Part shown: positions 8,110 through 17,482 of the stretch, piece after piece
Layout of the letters: every line of letters begins with the position of its first letter
Numbering within the stretch: the first letter of the stretch is position 1
From: Proteiniborus ethanoligenes
GTDB lineage: Bacteria; Bacillota; Clostridia; Tissierellales; Proteiniboraceae
NCBI RefSeq assembly: GCF_900107485.1
Contig: NZ_FNQE01000030.1
Location: forward strand, 1-46,648
DNA length: 46,648 nt
Direction: 5' to 3'
The notes under the pieces: generated by a model
Databases searched by the model: none
What the model was told of the DNA's origin: nothing
Seen by the model: only the letters and a program-made list of their open reading frames with translations
Translations under genes and position numbers: made by a program

Positions 8110-9147
8110 TTATTTAAGTTTTAATATGTTTTCTCTATATGGTGGTCTTACTATTCCTTTTTCCGTTATAATCCCTGTAATATTTTCACTTGGCGTCACA
8201 TCAAATGCAGGATTAAATACGTCCATACCTTCTGGTGCTATTCTAACGTTTTCGATGTGAGTAACCTCCTCGCTACCTCTCTCTTCAATTTCTATTTCTT
8301 CTCCTGTTTCTATATCAAAATCTATAGTAGTTGTTGGAGCAACTATATAGAACGGTACATTATAAGCCTTTGCTACTACTGATAACATAAATGTTCCAAT
8401 TTTATTTGCAGTGTCTCCGTTTAAGGCTATTCTATCTGCACCTACTAATATTACGTCTATTTTCCCATCTCTTATTAAGGTCGCAGCCACATTATCTGCA
8501 ATAAGCTTTGAGGGTATTTCCTCTTGCCTTAGCTCCCATGCAGTAAGTCTTCCGCCTTGAAGTCTTGGCCTTGTTTCATCAGCATAAACAAATATATCCT
8601 TTCCAGTATAGAATGCCTCTCTTACTACTCCTAAAGCTGTACCAAACCCAGCTGTAGCTAGAGCTCCTGTATTGCAATGGGTCAGAATAGTAGCTTTTTC
8701 AGGAATAACTTCATTACCATGTTTTCCCATTTGTTTGTTTGTTTGTATGTCTTCATTAAAAATGTTATCTGCTTCTATTCTTATTTTTTCATATATGTCA
8801 TTTACTGATAGCTCTTTGTTTTCTTCTATAAGGTTTCTCATTCTTCTTATTGCCCACATTAGATTTACTGCTGTTGGTCTTGACTTGTTTAATAAGTCCA
8901 ATGCTTCTTCCATGTTCTTAAAAAATTCATCCTTACTATTATTTAGGAATTCTTTTGCAGCTAGGACTACTCCATATGCTGCAGTTGCTCCTATGGCAGG
9001 TGCTCCTCTTACAACCATATCTTTAATGGCAAAATCTACTTCCTTATATGTCTCGCACTGGAATATTTCATAAGTTATCGGTAATTTTCTTTGATCTATT
9101 AGATATAAAATATCATCCTTAAATTCAATTGTTTTAATTTCTTTCAT
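8110..9147 (-). CDS. mtnA: 5-methylthioribose-1-phosphate isomerase
   Basis: A 345-residue MtnA with the canonical phosphate loop VVRGAPAIG, catalytic Cys158 (LTHCNTGALAT) and Asp238 (GADRIALNGD), followed by ANKIGT. It converts 5-methylthioribose-1-phosphate (the MtnP product) to 5-methylthioribulose-1-phosphate. Genes for the later steps of the classic methionine salvage pathway (MtnB, MtnC, MtnD, MtnE) are not in the window; a class II aldolase at 784 offers the DHAP shunt instead. RBS AGGAGG 8 bases upstream. Confidence 0.93.
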   Translation of the reverse strand: MKEIKTIEFKDDILYLIDQRKLPITYEIFQCETYKEVDFAIKDMVVRGAPAIGATAAYGVVLAAKEFLNNSKDEFFKNMEEALDLLNKSRPTAVNLMWAIRRMRNLIEENKELSVNDIYEKIRIEADNIFNEDIQTNKQMGKHGNEVIPEKATILTHCNTGALATAGFGTALGVVREAFYTGKDIFVYADETRPRLQGGRLTAWELRQEEIPSKLIADNVAATLIRDGKIDVILVGADRIALNGDTANKIGTFMLSVVAKAYNVPFYIVAPTTTIDFDIETGEEIEIEERGSEEVTHIENVRIAPEGMDVFNPAFDVTPSENITGIITEKGIVRPPYRENILKLK

Positions 9148-9177
9148 ATTTTTTTCCTCCTCTTATACTGAATAAAT

Positions 9178-10128
9178 CTAATTCATTTGTAAATCGAATA
9201 CTGCTTTTAGGGCATTTTTATCTTCAAAAGCGCTTTTAAAGTCTTTTAGTGAGTAGATTCCACTTACTAGTCCATCTACAGACACTAGCTTTCTTTCTAA
9301 AAGCCTTAACGCTGCATCTATAGGTCCACATCTTGTGCCTAATATGGTTATTTCGTTTACAACCCAGCTTGTAGGGTTAAGCATAGCCTCAGAGTTATAA
9401 GTGCTTTTTAGTATTATTGTTCCCATTGCTTTCACTATATCCTTAGCATATTTTAAGCCTTGAGAATTACCTGTGCAGTCAATTGCTACATCAAAATAAT
9501 TTTCAAATTTAGAATCTTGTAAAAGTATTGTTTTTGCTTTTCTTTTTAATAAATCTAGTTTCTCAGAATGCTTTCCAATTACAGTTAAGTCGCAGGATGT
9601 TAAGCTTATAACTTGAGTAATCATCTGTGCTAGCTTGCCATCTCCAATTATAGCGACTTTATCCGTAGGTTTTATATGATACATATTAGTTATTTGAAGC
9701 GCAGCAGCTAAAGGCTCTGCAAATACAGCTTCCATGTCTGACACTCTATCAGGAACTACGTGTATATTCTTGTTTGGAAGAGTTATATAATCTGCAAATG
9801 CCCCATCCTTATGGGTCATTCCTAATATTTTTCTGTTTCTACAATGATTTTGGAAGCCTTTATTACAAAAATCACATTGATTGCATCCTATATTGATTTC
9901 TCCAACTATTCTTTTGCCAACCAAATCCTTCTCCTCTGATTCTTCAACTACTCCAACAAACTCATGCCCCAATATGCCTTTAAAATCCTTGTAGCCTTTC
10001 ACTATCTCTTTATCTGTATTGCATATTGCAGCATAGGTAATCTTTATTAGAGACTCGTTGCTTTCTATTTGAGGCTTTGGTATATCTTCTCTGTATTGAA
10101 GCTCCCCATCAAAGTATACAGCTCTCAT
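9178..10128 (-). CDS. Zinc-dependent alcohol dehydrogenase (MDR)
   Basis: A 316-residue medium-chain dehydrogenase. Catalytic zinc residues are seen in AAICNTDKEI and GHEFVG; the structural zinc site is CNQCDFCNKGFQNHC. The NAD(P) fold carries AIIGDGKLAQ. It is shorter than the usual 340-350 residues. Its place between MtaD and MtnA suggests reduction of the aldehyde made by the aldolase (methylthioacetaldehyde or acetaldehyde) to an alcohol, which would re-oxidise NADH; this is inferred from context only. Confidence 0.82.
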   Translation of the reverse strand: MRAVYFDGELQYREDIPKPQIESNESLIKITYAAICNTDKEIVKGYKDFKGILGHEFVGVVEESEEKDLVGKRIVGEINIGCNQCDFCNKGFQNHCRNRKILGMTHKDGAFADYITLPNKNIHVVPDRVSDMEAVFAEPLAAALQITNMYHIKPTDKVAIIGDGKLAQMITQVISLTSCDLTVIGKHSEKLDLLKRKAKTILLQDSKFENYFDVAIDCTGNSQGLKYAKDIVKAMGTIILKSTYNSEAMLNPTSWVVNEITILGTRCGPIDAALRLLERKLVSVDGLVSGIYSLKDFKSAFEDKNALKAVFDLQMN

Positions 10129-10168
10129 CTTCTCACCCTCTCATTAAAAAATTTAGGTATTAAGAAAG

Positions 10169-11452
10169 CTATTTAATTAAGCTCTTTGCACACTTTTCTG
10201 CATTATACATTACTTTCTCTACATCTATTGTTTTAAGCTCATAATTCTCCATTAGGATTTTCCCATCAACTATTACCGTTTCTACATCTGAAGCCTGAGC
10301 AGAATAAGCCAATGATGCAACTAGATTATATCTTGGATAAAAATGCGGTTTGTTTAAATCCAAGATTACAATATCTGCTTTTTTCCCAACTTCTAATGTT
10401 CCTACTTCTTTTTCTAAACCTAGAGCTTTAGCCCCATTTAAAGTAGCCATCTTAACAGCAGTAGCTGCAGGTATGGAGGTAGTATCACCTTTTAATGCCT
10501 TATTAACAAGAGCAGCTAAATTTATTTCTTCAAACATATTCAGATTATTATTACTAGCAGAACCATCTGTTCCCAATGCTACATTTACTCCTTTTTTAAG
10601 CATATCCTCTACTCTTGCAAAACCATTTCCTAGCTTTAGATTGCTACCAGGGTTGTTTGCTACATTTACCTTTTTATCTACCAATATGGCTATATCCTCG
10701 TCTGATAAATGTACACAATGAGCAGCCAATGTAGGTAATTCAAAAAGTCCTAAATCATGAACATGCTTAATAGGAGATTTTCCTCGAAGATTATAGCTAT
10801 CTTCTACTTCTTTCTTGCTTTCAGATAAATGAATATGTATTCCCATTCCCTTTTCTGCTGCCATGTTTATGACTTTATGTAAAAATGAAGGCTCACATGA
10901 ATATGGAGCATGAGGTCCTGCCATTACTGTTATTCTTCCATCTGCCTTACCATGCCAGCTATCATAATATTTTTTAGCATTGTTGATCTTTAGGTCCTGA
11001 TCTCCACTATCAGACATGCCTATTGACAAGCTTGCCCTTATTCCTGTTTCATCTACTGCCTTGGCTACCTCGTCCATGAAGAAATACATATCTGCAAAGG
11101 ATGTGACACCTGATTTAATCATTTCAACTATACTAAGCATAGAGCCCCAATAAACATGCTCAGGTATTAGCTTTTCTTCAAGAGGCATTATTCTCTCTGT
11201 TAACCAAGGCCAAAAAGGTAGATCATCAGCATAGTTTCTAAAAAGGGACATAGCTATATGAGTATGTGAATTAATTAATCCAGGCATAACTAGCTTGTTT
11301 GTTCCATCTATAATTTTGTCTGCTTTTAGGTTCTCTGAGTTTCCCCCTATACCTTTAATCTTTCCATCTTCTATGAATACACTAGCATTATTTATAAGCT
11401 CAGCATGATCAGTCATTGTAAGAACTGAAGCATTTTTGATTAAAATATTCAT
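10169..11452 (-). CDS. mtaD: MTA/SAH (5'-deoxyadenosine) deaminase
   Basis: A 427-residue amidohydrolase of the MtaD/DadD group. Metal and substrate motifs are [31 protein letters not shown] and [15 protein letters not shown], in the right order. Members deaminate MTA, S-adenosylhomocysteine, 5'-deoxyadenosine and adenosine at the purine. Here it stands first among the enzymes, directly after the regulator, and fits the Asn-type phosphorylase at 4832, which should prefer the deaminated nucleoside. RBS GGAGGAG before ATG. Confidence 0.9.
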   Translation of the reverse strand: MNILIKNASVLTMTDHAELINNASVFIEDGKIKGIGGNSENLKADKIIDGTNKLVMPGLINSHTHIAMSLFRNYADDLPFWPWLTERIMPLEEKLIPEHVYWGSMLSIVEMIKSGVTSFADMYFFMDEVAKAVDETGIRASLSIGMSDSGDQDLKINNAKKYYDSWHGKADGRITVMAGPHAPYSCEPSFLHKVINMAAEKGMGIHIHLSESKKEVEDSYNLRGKSPIKHVHDLGLFELPTLAAHCVHLSDEDIAILVDKKVNVANNPGSNLKLGNGFARVEDMLKKGVNVALGTDGSASNNNLNMFEEINLAALVNKALKGDTTSIPAATAVKMATLNGAKALGLEKEVGTLEVGKKADIVILDLNKPHFYPRYNLVASLAYSAQASDVETVIVDGKILMENYELKTIDVEKVMYNAEKCAKSLIK

Positions 11453-11493
11453 ACGTTCTCCTCCTCTTATATTTTATTTTCTATAATTCTTAT

Positions 11494-12225
11494 TTATCTT
11501 ATCCTGTTTACTATAAATTTAAATACGTCTGTATTAAAATAATCCATTGAGTATATTTGTGGACTACCTTCTTTGTCGTAATGTACTTGATGTAGTAACA
11601 AGAAAAGCTGATTCTCCTTTATCTTCATATGTTTTATCATTTCAGCTGTGGGAAGAGTGGGAATAATCTCTGCTATAGCGTATTCAGGCTCTATTCCATG
11701 CTTTTCCTTTAAATAGTTGAACATGGACTCTTCCTCAATGATTTGTGGAATTTTTTCCATTGTATCTGTTCTTTTTATTGTATCTACACAATACACCGCA
11801 ACCTTTCCATTGGCAGTTCTAATCCTCGTAAAAGTCACTACTTTATCATCTTCCTCCAAGCCCATTTTATCCACCATATCCTTTGTGGGAAGGTTTTCCT
11901 CAATGCCAATCCAAATAGTGCCTGGTTCATATCCATAGCTTTCTATTATTTCAGTAATGCTCTCTAGTTTTTCAAGTCCACTCTCAATGTGAGTAGGTAC
12001 CTTGTTTACAAATGTACCTTTCCCCTGAATCTTATATAATATTTTATCTTGTTCTAATAGGGCTAATGCTTCTCTTACTGTATATCTGCTTACTCCAAGC
12101 ATTTCAGTTAATACAGCCTCCGAAGGAATTACACTATCAGGCTGAAGATTTTCATTCATTATATATTCAGTAATTTTCTCTTTAACCTTTTGACTTAGAG
12201 AAACAGATTTTTCTTTAATTTTCAT
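11494..12225 (-). CDS. GntR-family (HutC/UTRA) regulator
   Basis: A 243-residue repressor with an N-terminal winged helix (about 10-75; PSEAVLTEMLGVSRYTVREAL, helix-turn-helix) and a C-terminal UTRA ligand-binding domain (about 90-240). It is the first gene of the salvage cluster, 42 bases ahead of mtaD. A perfect 16-base palindrome lies in its leader just after the -10, so autoregulation and control of the whole cluster are likely. The ligand may be a phosphorylated pathway sugar, which is typical for UTRA domains. Confidence 0.88.
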   Translation of the reverse strand: MKIKEKSVSLSQKVKEKITEYIMNENLQPDSVIPSEAVLTEMLGVSRYTVREALALLEQDKILYKIQGKGTFVNKVPTHIESGLEKLESITEIIESYGYEPGTIWIGIEENLPTKDMVDKMGLEEDDKVVTFTRIRTANGKVAVYCVDTIKRTDTMEKIPQIIEEESMFNYLKEKHGIEPEYAIAEIIPTLPTAEMIKHMKIKENQLFLLLHQVHYDKEGSPQIYSMDYFNTDVFKFIVNRIR

Positions 12226-12252
12226 TATAAGTGCTCTCCTTTATCTTTGACT

Positions 12253-12268
12253 TGTCAGACGTCTGACA
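12253..12268. promoter_or_regulatory. Putative operator of the GntR regulator
   Basis: TGTCAGACGTCTGACA is a perfect 16-base palindrome. It covers the expected start point of the promoter at 12279-12307, the classic position for a repressor. I saw no second copy in the window, which fits one operator for one long transcript. Confidence 0.75.
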
Positions 12269-12278
12269 TCTCGTTTTA

Positions 12279-12307
12279 ATATTATCATTTTATGAATTTT
12301 CTGTCAA
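12279..12307 (-). promoter_or_regulatory. Promoter of the 5'-deoxynucleoside salvage cluster
   Basis: On the minus strand TTGACA (12302-12307), 17 bases, TAATAT (12279-12284): an almost consensus vegetative promoter. The start point would fall at about 12270, leaving a leader of about 45 bases up to the GntR gene. No riboswitch fits in that leader. Confidence 0.8.
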
Positions 12308-12416
12308 TATTACTTGGTAAATTTTTTCTTTTTATAACGAGTAGGAAAACTCTACTCTGGCACTTCTATTGTGGGAATTTTTCGGATTGGAATATATTGA
12401 TTTCTCAAAAAACAAA

Positions 12417-12440
12417 AGATAGCTAGTTTTTTAGCTATCT
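12417..12440 (-). terminator. Terminator of the CDF gene
   Basis: AGATAGCTA (12417-12425) pairs with TAGCTATCT (12432-12440). On the minus strand it is followed by TTTTGTTTTTT. It directly follows the stop codon of the CDF transporter. Confidence 0.8.
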
Positions 12441-12445
12441 AAAAT

Positions 12446-13336
12446 TTATTCATCTTTTTCTTTATTAAATACATCGGCTGGTTCAACGTGTACTATTACT
12501 TCTTTTACACCTTCTAGCTCTTCTTTTAGCATATCCTCAATTTCATGGGCTAGCTTATGTGAATATTCAAGGGTAAACGCTTTGTCTAATCCCACATGCA
12601 AATCCACCATTATATAATTTTCTTTTCCCCTTGTCCTTATTTTATGGCAATACTGCACTTGCGGAACTTTAATTACTAAATTATATATATTATCTGAATC
12701 AATCATACTAGCATCTGATAATATATTTATTCCAGGTATGAGTATTTCAAGTCCAGCTTTAATAATAAGTATTGCTATAATACCAGCAATAATTGTATCT
12801 ATAATTACAAAGCCTAATCTTATAGCAATCAAGCTCACAATAACTGAAATAGAAACATAGATATCACTTCTCGTATGCATAGCATCCGATAATAATATAC
12901 TGCTTTTTAGTTCTCTTCCTCTTTTAGCTTCATATGTAGTTACCCAAAGATTAACTCCTAAGGTAGCTATCATAACAATAAAGCTATAAATACTTATTTC
13001 TGGAGTTATAGGGTTTTTAAATCTATAATAAGCGTCTGACAATATATTATAAGAAACAAAAAAAAGCAAAAGGCTTATTACTATGGTTGAAAGAGTTTCA
13101 AACTTTTGATGCCCATATGGATGACTCTCATCTGCTGGTCTGGCAGCTATCCATATTCCTATTAAACCTACAACATTGGACGAGCCATCTGAAAAAGAAT
13201 GGTATCCGTCTGCAATCATACTTGAAGTATTAGTGATTTTACCAAAGATAACTTTTGCAAGCGCTACTAAGATGTTCAGTACTAAAATACCTCCTAGTAC
13301 ATTTCTGACTTGCTTATAGTTGCTTTTTTCTGCCAT
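12446..13336 (-). CDS. Cation diffusion facilitator metal exporter
   Basis: A 296-residue CDF protein with the metal site residues DGYHSFSD in the second helix and SDAMHTRSD in the fifth, six membrane segments, and a C-terminal cytoplasmic domain (about 210-296) with histidines (DLHVG, VHVEP). It exports divalent metals such as Zn, Mn or Fe using the proton gradient; the exact metal cannot be read here. It is probably a single-gene unit with its own terminator. RBS AAAGGTGG. Confidence 0.9.
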   Translation of the reverse strand: MAEKSNYKQVRNVLGGILVLNILVALAKVIFGKITNTSSMIADGYHSFSDGSSNVVGLIGIWIAARPADESHPYGHQKFETLSTIVISLLLFFVSYNILSDAYYRFKNPITPEISIYSFIVMIATLGVNLWVTTYEAKRGRELKSSILLSDAMHTRSDIYVSISVIVSLIAIRLGFVIIDTIIAGIIAILIIKAGLEILIPGINILSDASMIDSDNIYNLVIKVPQVQYCHKIRTRGKENYIMVDLHVGLDKAFTLEYSHKLAHEIEDMLKEELEGVKEVIVHVEPADVFNKEKDE

Positions 13337-13370
13337 AATATGTGTCCACCACCTTTAAACCTTCAGAAAA

Positions 13371-13403
13371 AAGCAGCCCATTAACATAGCCAATGAACTG
13401 CTT
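13371..13403 (-). terminator. Terminator of the ABC exporter operon
   Basis: AAGCAGCCCATT (13371-13382) pairs with AATGAACTGCTT (13392-13403), a 12-base stem with two G-U pairs. The minus strand continues with TTTTTTC. It lies after the small gene at 13420 and would end the exporter operon. Confidence 0.75.
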
Positions 13404-13419
13404 AGTCTGTAGTTAATAT

Positions 13420-13707
13420 TTAATGTAGATTTGAATCTACTGTATTTTGAAGTAATTCTCTTAGGCTACGGGCAGTAAAATCTCTGACACTTACCCAGCC
13501 ATCATTAGAATTATTGTACTCATTTAATTTATCGTTAAATATATACCCATCTCCACCTTCATTAAAACCCTTTGCTACAAGTTTAAATGTATTGTTCTCA
13601 TTTAAATAATATGAGTATTCATTTCTATCGTCTTTTACTTCAACTATATTATTAAATGAATTTAATATAGCTCTTTTTTCTTTTAATGTTACAAAGAACA
13701 TTTTCAC
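13420..13707 (-). CDS. Hypothetical protein, 95 residues
   Basis: I do not recognise a family. The protein is small, acidic-neutral and soluble, rich in Asn and aromatic residues, with a central YSYYLNENNTFKLVAKGFNE and GGDGYIFNDK; no membrane segment or signal is visible. The chosen start is GTG at 13707, 7 bases after AAGGAGG; an ATG two codons later is possible. It lies 69 bases downstream of the second ABC half-exporter with no terminator between, so it is probably expressed with it. Confidence 0.65.
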   Translation of the reverse strand: MKMFFVTLKEKRAILNSFNNIVEVKDDRNEYSYYLNENNTFKLVAKGFNEGGDGYIFNDKLNEYNNSNDGWVSVRDFTARSLRELLQNTVDSNLH

Positions 13708-13776
13708 ACTATAGCCTCCTTAGTAGAAATATTCATGGATTTACTTACATAATATTCTACCTAAAATAAGACTTTT

Positions 13777-15639
13777 TTATCCTTTAAGTACTTTGGCATT
13801 TTGTTCTTCTATAAACTGATTTGTATATAGTCTATAATAATATCCTCTTTTCTTCAATAGCTTTAGATGGTTTCCTTCTTCAATAATCTTGCCATCTTTA
13901 ATGACAAGTATTCGATCTGCAGTTCGTATTGTAGAAAGCCTGTGAGCTATAATAAAGCTGGTTCTTCCCTTCAACACCTTGTGTATAGCATCTTGAATTT
14001 TTTGTTCTGTTTCTGTATCAATAGAAGAAGTAGCTTCATCTAATACAAATATTCTTGGATTAGCAAGAATTGCTCTTGCAAAGGATATAAGTTGTTTTTC
14101 ACCAGTAGATAGCTTACTGCCTCCTTCTCCAACTTCTGTATCATAGCCTTTTTCTAGTTTTTTAATGAAGTCATGTGCATTTACTAGTTTAGCTGCTCTT
14201 ATAATTTCTAATTCACTTGCATCTAAATTTCCATATCTAATATTGTCTTTTATAGTGCCACTAAACAAGTGAGGTCCTTGTAGAACATATCCTAGATTTG
14301 AATGTAGCCAAAGTAAAGGCATTTTCTTATAATCAACACCATCTATGAATATTTGCCCCTTTGTAGGTTCATAGAATCTACAGGCAAGATTTACTATAGT
14401 ACTTTTTCCTGAACCAGTTTCTCCAACTAATGCTATAGTTTCTCCCGCTTTAATATGAAGATTAAAGTTTTCTAATACCTTTTCACCAGTATTATATGCA
14501 AAGGTTACATCCTTATAGGTTATATCGCCCTTAATTTCTGGCCAATCTTTTTTATTAGGATTTAAGGAATCTCCATATTCAGCTGCTACATCCTCACTAT
14601 CTTTTATTTCAAGCTTTGTATCTATCATTGACAATACCCTTTCAGCAGAAGCTTGAGCTGATTGAAGCTCTGCAAACACACGGGCTACTTCTCTAACAGG
14701 CTCAAAAAAACTAACTGTATATGATATAAATGCTACTAGTGTACCATAGCTAATAGCTTGCAAAAATACATTTTCTCCTCCATACCAAAGAGCCAGACCT
14801 GTACCTATAGTAGATAACACTAGAACTACAGGCTGAAATAATGAGGAAAATACTGCTGCTCTTACAGAATAAGTTTTCATGCTTTTTGTCAATTCTACAA
14901 ATTCATGAAGGTTGCCTTCTTCTCTCACTAAGGTTTTAGTTGTTCTGGCACCCATTATGCCTTCATTAAATGCACCAGTAATACGTGAATTTATTTTTCT
15001 TGTCTGTCTATGTGCCTTTAGAATTTTTTTCTGAAAATACATGCTAACTACTGCTAGTATTGGCATTACAGAAAGGACAATTAGTGCAAGCTTCCAGTTA
15101 AGCAATAGCATTACTATACTAATAGCTATCATTAAGGTAAATCCCCAAACCATGTCTACGATACCCCAGGCAATAGTATCTCCTAGTCTTTGAACATCCG
15201 AAGTCATTCGAGCCATTATCCATCCTACAGGTGTATTATCATAATATGAAAAGGATAGCTCCTGTAAATGCTTAAAGCCTTCTTTTCTTATTTCGTATAC
15301 AACCCCTGTCTCGATTTTACCAGCTATAGCTATGAAAAATCCTATAGTTCCTACTTGGATAAGGACTAATACTCCATATATAATTCCAAATACTATAATC
15401 CCATCAATATATATCCTATTAAATAATGTTATTCCTTTAAGATTACTATTAACTACATAGTTATCTATTATGAACTTTGTCATAAGAGGAAATATTGCAT
15501 CTATTACTGCAAGACTTACCATAAGGAAGCATAATAAAATTAATTCCTTTCTTAAAGGCTTTGCATAATAGAGTATCTTTTTCCATAATTTTAAATCAAA
15601 TTTATTGTTGTTATACTCTTGTTCTTGAAACGAACTCAT
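13777..15639 (-). CDS. ABC exporter half, membrane plus ATPase (BmrD-like)
   Basis: A 620-residue type IV ABC exporter subunit: six membrane helices (about 25-340) and an ATPase (about 375-605). Walker A GETGSGKST, Walker B FVLDEATSS with the catalytic Glu. Its signature is LSTGEKQ instead of LSGGQ, so the ATP site that uses this signature is degenerate. With the partner at 15674, it forms a heterodimeric multidrug exporter like BmrCD or TM287/288. It follows the partner gene by 34 bases. Confidence 0.92.
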   Translation of the reverse strand: MSSFQEQEYNNNKFDLKLWKKILYYAKPLRKELILLCFLMVSLAVIDAIFPLMTKFIIDNYVVNSNLKGITLFNRIYIDGIIVFGIIYGVLVLIQVGTIGFFIAIAGKIETGVVYEIRKEGFKHLQELSFSYYDNTPVGWIMARMTSDVQRLGDTIAWGIVDMVWGFTLMIAISIVMLLLNWKLALIVLSVMPILAVVSMYFQKKILKAHRQTRKINSRITGAFNEGIMGARTTKTLVREEGNLHEFVELTKSMKTYSVRAAVFSSLFQPVVLVLSTIGTGLALWYGGENVFLQAISYGTLVAFISYTVSFFEPVREVARVFAELQSAQASAERVLSMIDTKLEIKDSEDVAAEYGDSLNPNKKDWPEIKGDITYKDVTFAYNTGEKVLENFNLHIKAGETIALVGETGSGKSTIVNLACRFYEPTKGQIFIDGVDYKKMPLLWLHSNLGYVLQGPHLFSGTIKDNIRYGNLDASELEIIRAAKLVNAHDFIKKLEKGYDTEVGEGGSKLSTGEKQLISFARAILANPRIFVLDEATSSIDTETEQKIQDAIHKVLKGRTSFIIAHRLSTIRTADRILVIKDGKIIEEGNHLKLLKKRGYYYRLYTNQFIEEQNAKVLKG

Positions 15640-15673
15640 TAACTAACACCACCTTTTTGTCAAATAAAGTAGC

Positions 15674-17482
15674 CTATACTGTTTTACTCTCAACCATAAG
15701 CTCCTGTTCTAAAGAATTTTGGATATCCCATATTCTTCTATATAATCCTTGTTGGCTTATTAACTCCTGGTGGGTACCAGATTGAACTAGCTGTCCACCA
15801 TCTAGAACAAGAATAATATCTGCCTCTGCTAAGGTAGAAATCCTATGTGATATTATAAATGTAGTAGTATCCTCTTTTCTTGATTTTAAAGCCCTTCTAA
15901 TATTGGCATCAGTCTCGGTATCCACCGCACTAAGAGAATCATCAAAAACAAGAATCGGATAGTCATTGATTATGGTCCTAGCAATAGCTACTCTTTGCTT
16001 TTGACCGCCTGAAAGAGTAACTCCTCTTTCTCCTACTAATGTTTCGTAGCCTTTTTCAAAGTCTAATATAACATCATGAATAGAAGCTATTTGTGCTGCC
16101 TCATAAACCTGTGAATCTATTGCATCCTTCTTTGCTATTTTAATATTCTCTTTTATATTTTTTGAATACAAGAAAGGTTCTTGTAAGATAATACCTACAT
16201 TTTTTCTTATCCATTTCTTATCTATTTCTTTTAGCTCTACACCATCTATTTTAATTGAACCTCCTTGATAATCATAAAGTCTACCAAGAAGATGAACTAA
16301 AGTAGATTTGCCTGCTCCAGTAGGTCCTAATATAGCAACTGTTTGCCCTTTTTTTACTTTAAAGGTGAGTTCCTTTAATATAGGCCTATCTTTTTCATAT
16401 TCAAAGTATACGTTTTGAAAATCTATATCTCCTTTTATTTCAGGTTTTAATAGCTTTTCATCAGTAATTTCTAAGGGTTCATTTATTATTTCTCTTATTC
16501 TATTTAGAGAAACTATCATTTTCCCGAAATCAGCTAATATTCTTCCCATTTGCCTAACAGGCCAAAGAAGCATCCCCTCGTAGGTTGTAAAAACTACTAA
16601 GGTACCTAGGGATATTTCTCCTTTAGCAGCCCAGTGAGCACCAAAGATTAACACTGCTCCAATCTGTAAAAGGCATACTAAGTCTGATAATGCCCAATAG
16701 CCTGCTAATAATTTAATTAGCTTATAAGTTAAGCTTCTAAATTCTATATTTTTATCATCAAACTTATCTATTTCATATTGCTGTCTAGCAAAAGCTCTAA
16801 CTACTCTTATTCCTGTAAGGTTTTCTTGGAGCACATTAGAAAGTCTACCTTCAGCCTCATCAGAGTTTTTAAAGGCATCTCTTATCTTTATAAAAAACAC
16901 TATTGCTGCTACAAAAATAATTGGGACTACTGACATAGCAATCATAGTAAGCTTTACATTTAGAGAAAACATTATACTCATGACTATTGCTACCATAAAA
17001 ATAGCCTGCCCTATTTCAACAAATTGAACTGCTAAAAACCTTCTTATTGTATCAATATCTGAAGTACATCTCTGAATCAAATCTCCCGTTTCTGCTTTTA
17101 CATGGTATTCATAAGATAAATGCTGCAGGTGATCATAAACCTCTTCTCTAATATTCTTTGCTATAGACTCAGAGGCTACTGCTGACCACTTTCCTCTAAA
17201 ATATATGAATATCCCTCTTCCCATAGTTAAAATTAAGAGTGAGATACTCAATAACCAAAGATTTTGTACCAGTATACTTCTTCCTCCTATTGAATTAATT
17301 ATGTTTTCTATCCAAATAGGTAGCTCCATAGGCTGATTACCTATTACAGAGTCAATAGAAAATCTAAGCACTAGTGGTCCTGCTAGCGTAAAAGCTGTAG
17401 CAAATCCTACACTCATTATTGCTCCAATATATAATAACCTATTTCCCTTCATCCATTTTATTAACATTCTAAAACCGTCCAT
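15674..17482 (-). CDS. ABC exporter half, membrane plus ATPase (BmrC-like)
   Basis: A 602-residue half exporter with six membrane helices and an ATPase with GPTGAGKST, a canonical LSGGQKQRVAIAR, and Walker B LVFDDSLSAVD. The catalytic Glu after Walker B is Asp here, the classic mark of the degenerate subunit in heterodimeric exporters; the matching degenerate signature is in the partner. Substrate is unknown, but the leader-peptide attenuator upstream suggests induction by a ribosome-acting compound. Confidence 0.92.
   Translation of the reverse strand: MDGFRMLIKWMKGNRLLYIGAIMSVGFATAFTLAGPLVLRFSIDSVIGNQPMELPIWIENIINSIGGRSILVQNLWLLSISLLILTMGRGIFIYFRGKWSAVASESIAKNIREEVYDHLQHLSYEYHVKAETGDLIQRCTSDIDTIRRFLAVQFVEIGQAIFMVAIVMSIMFSLNVKLTMIAMSVVPIIFVAAIVFFIKIRDAFKNSDEAEGRLSNVLQENLTGIRVVRAFARQQYEIDKFDDKNIEFRSLTYKLIKLLAGYWALSDLVCLLQIGAVLIFGAHWAAKGEISLGTLVVFTTYEGMLLWPVRQMGRILADFGKMIVSLNRIREIINEPLEITDEKLLKPEIKGDIDFQNVYFEYEKDRPILKELTFKVKKGQTVAILGPTGAGKSTLVHLLGRLYDYQGGSIKIDGVELKEIDKKWIRKNVGIILQEPFLYSKNIKENIKIAKKDAIDSQVYEAAQIASIHDVILDFEKGYETLVGERGVTLSGGQKQRVAIARTIINDYPILVFDDSLSAVDTETDANIRRALKSRKEDTTTFIISHRISTLAEADIILVLDGGQLVQSGTHQELISQQGLYRRIWDIQNSLEQELMVESKTV

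Noticed and set aside
12226-12270. SAM or other riboswitch in front of the salvage cluster
   Set aside because: The predicted leader is only about 45 bases and is occupied by the operator palindrome.
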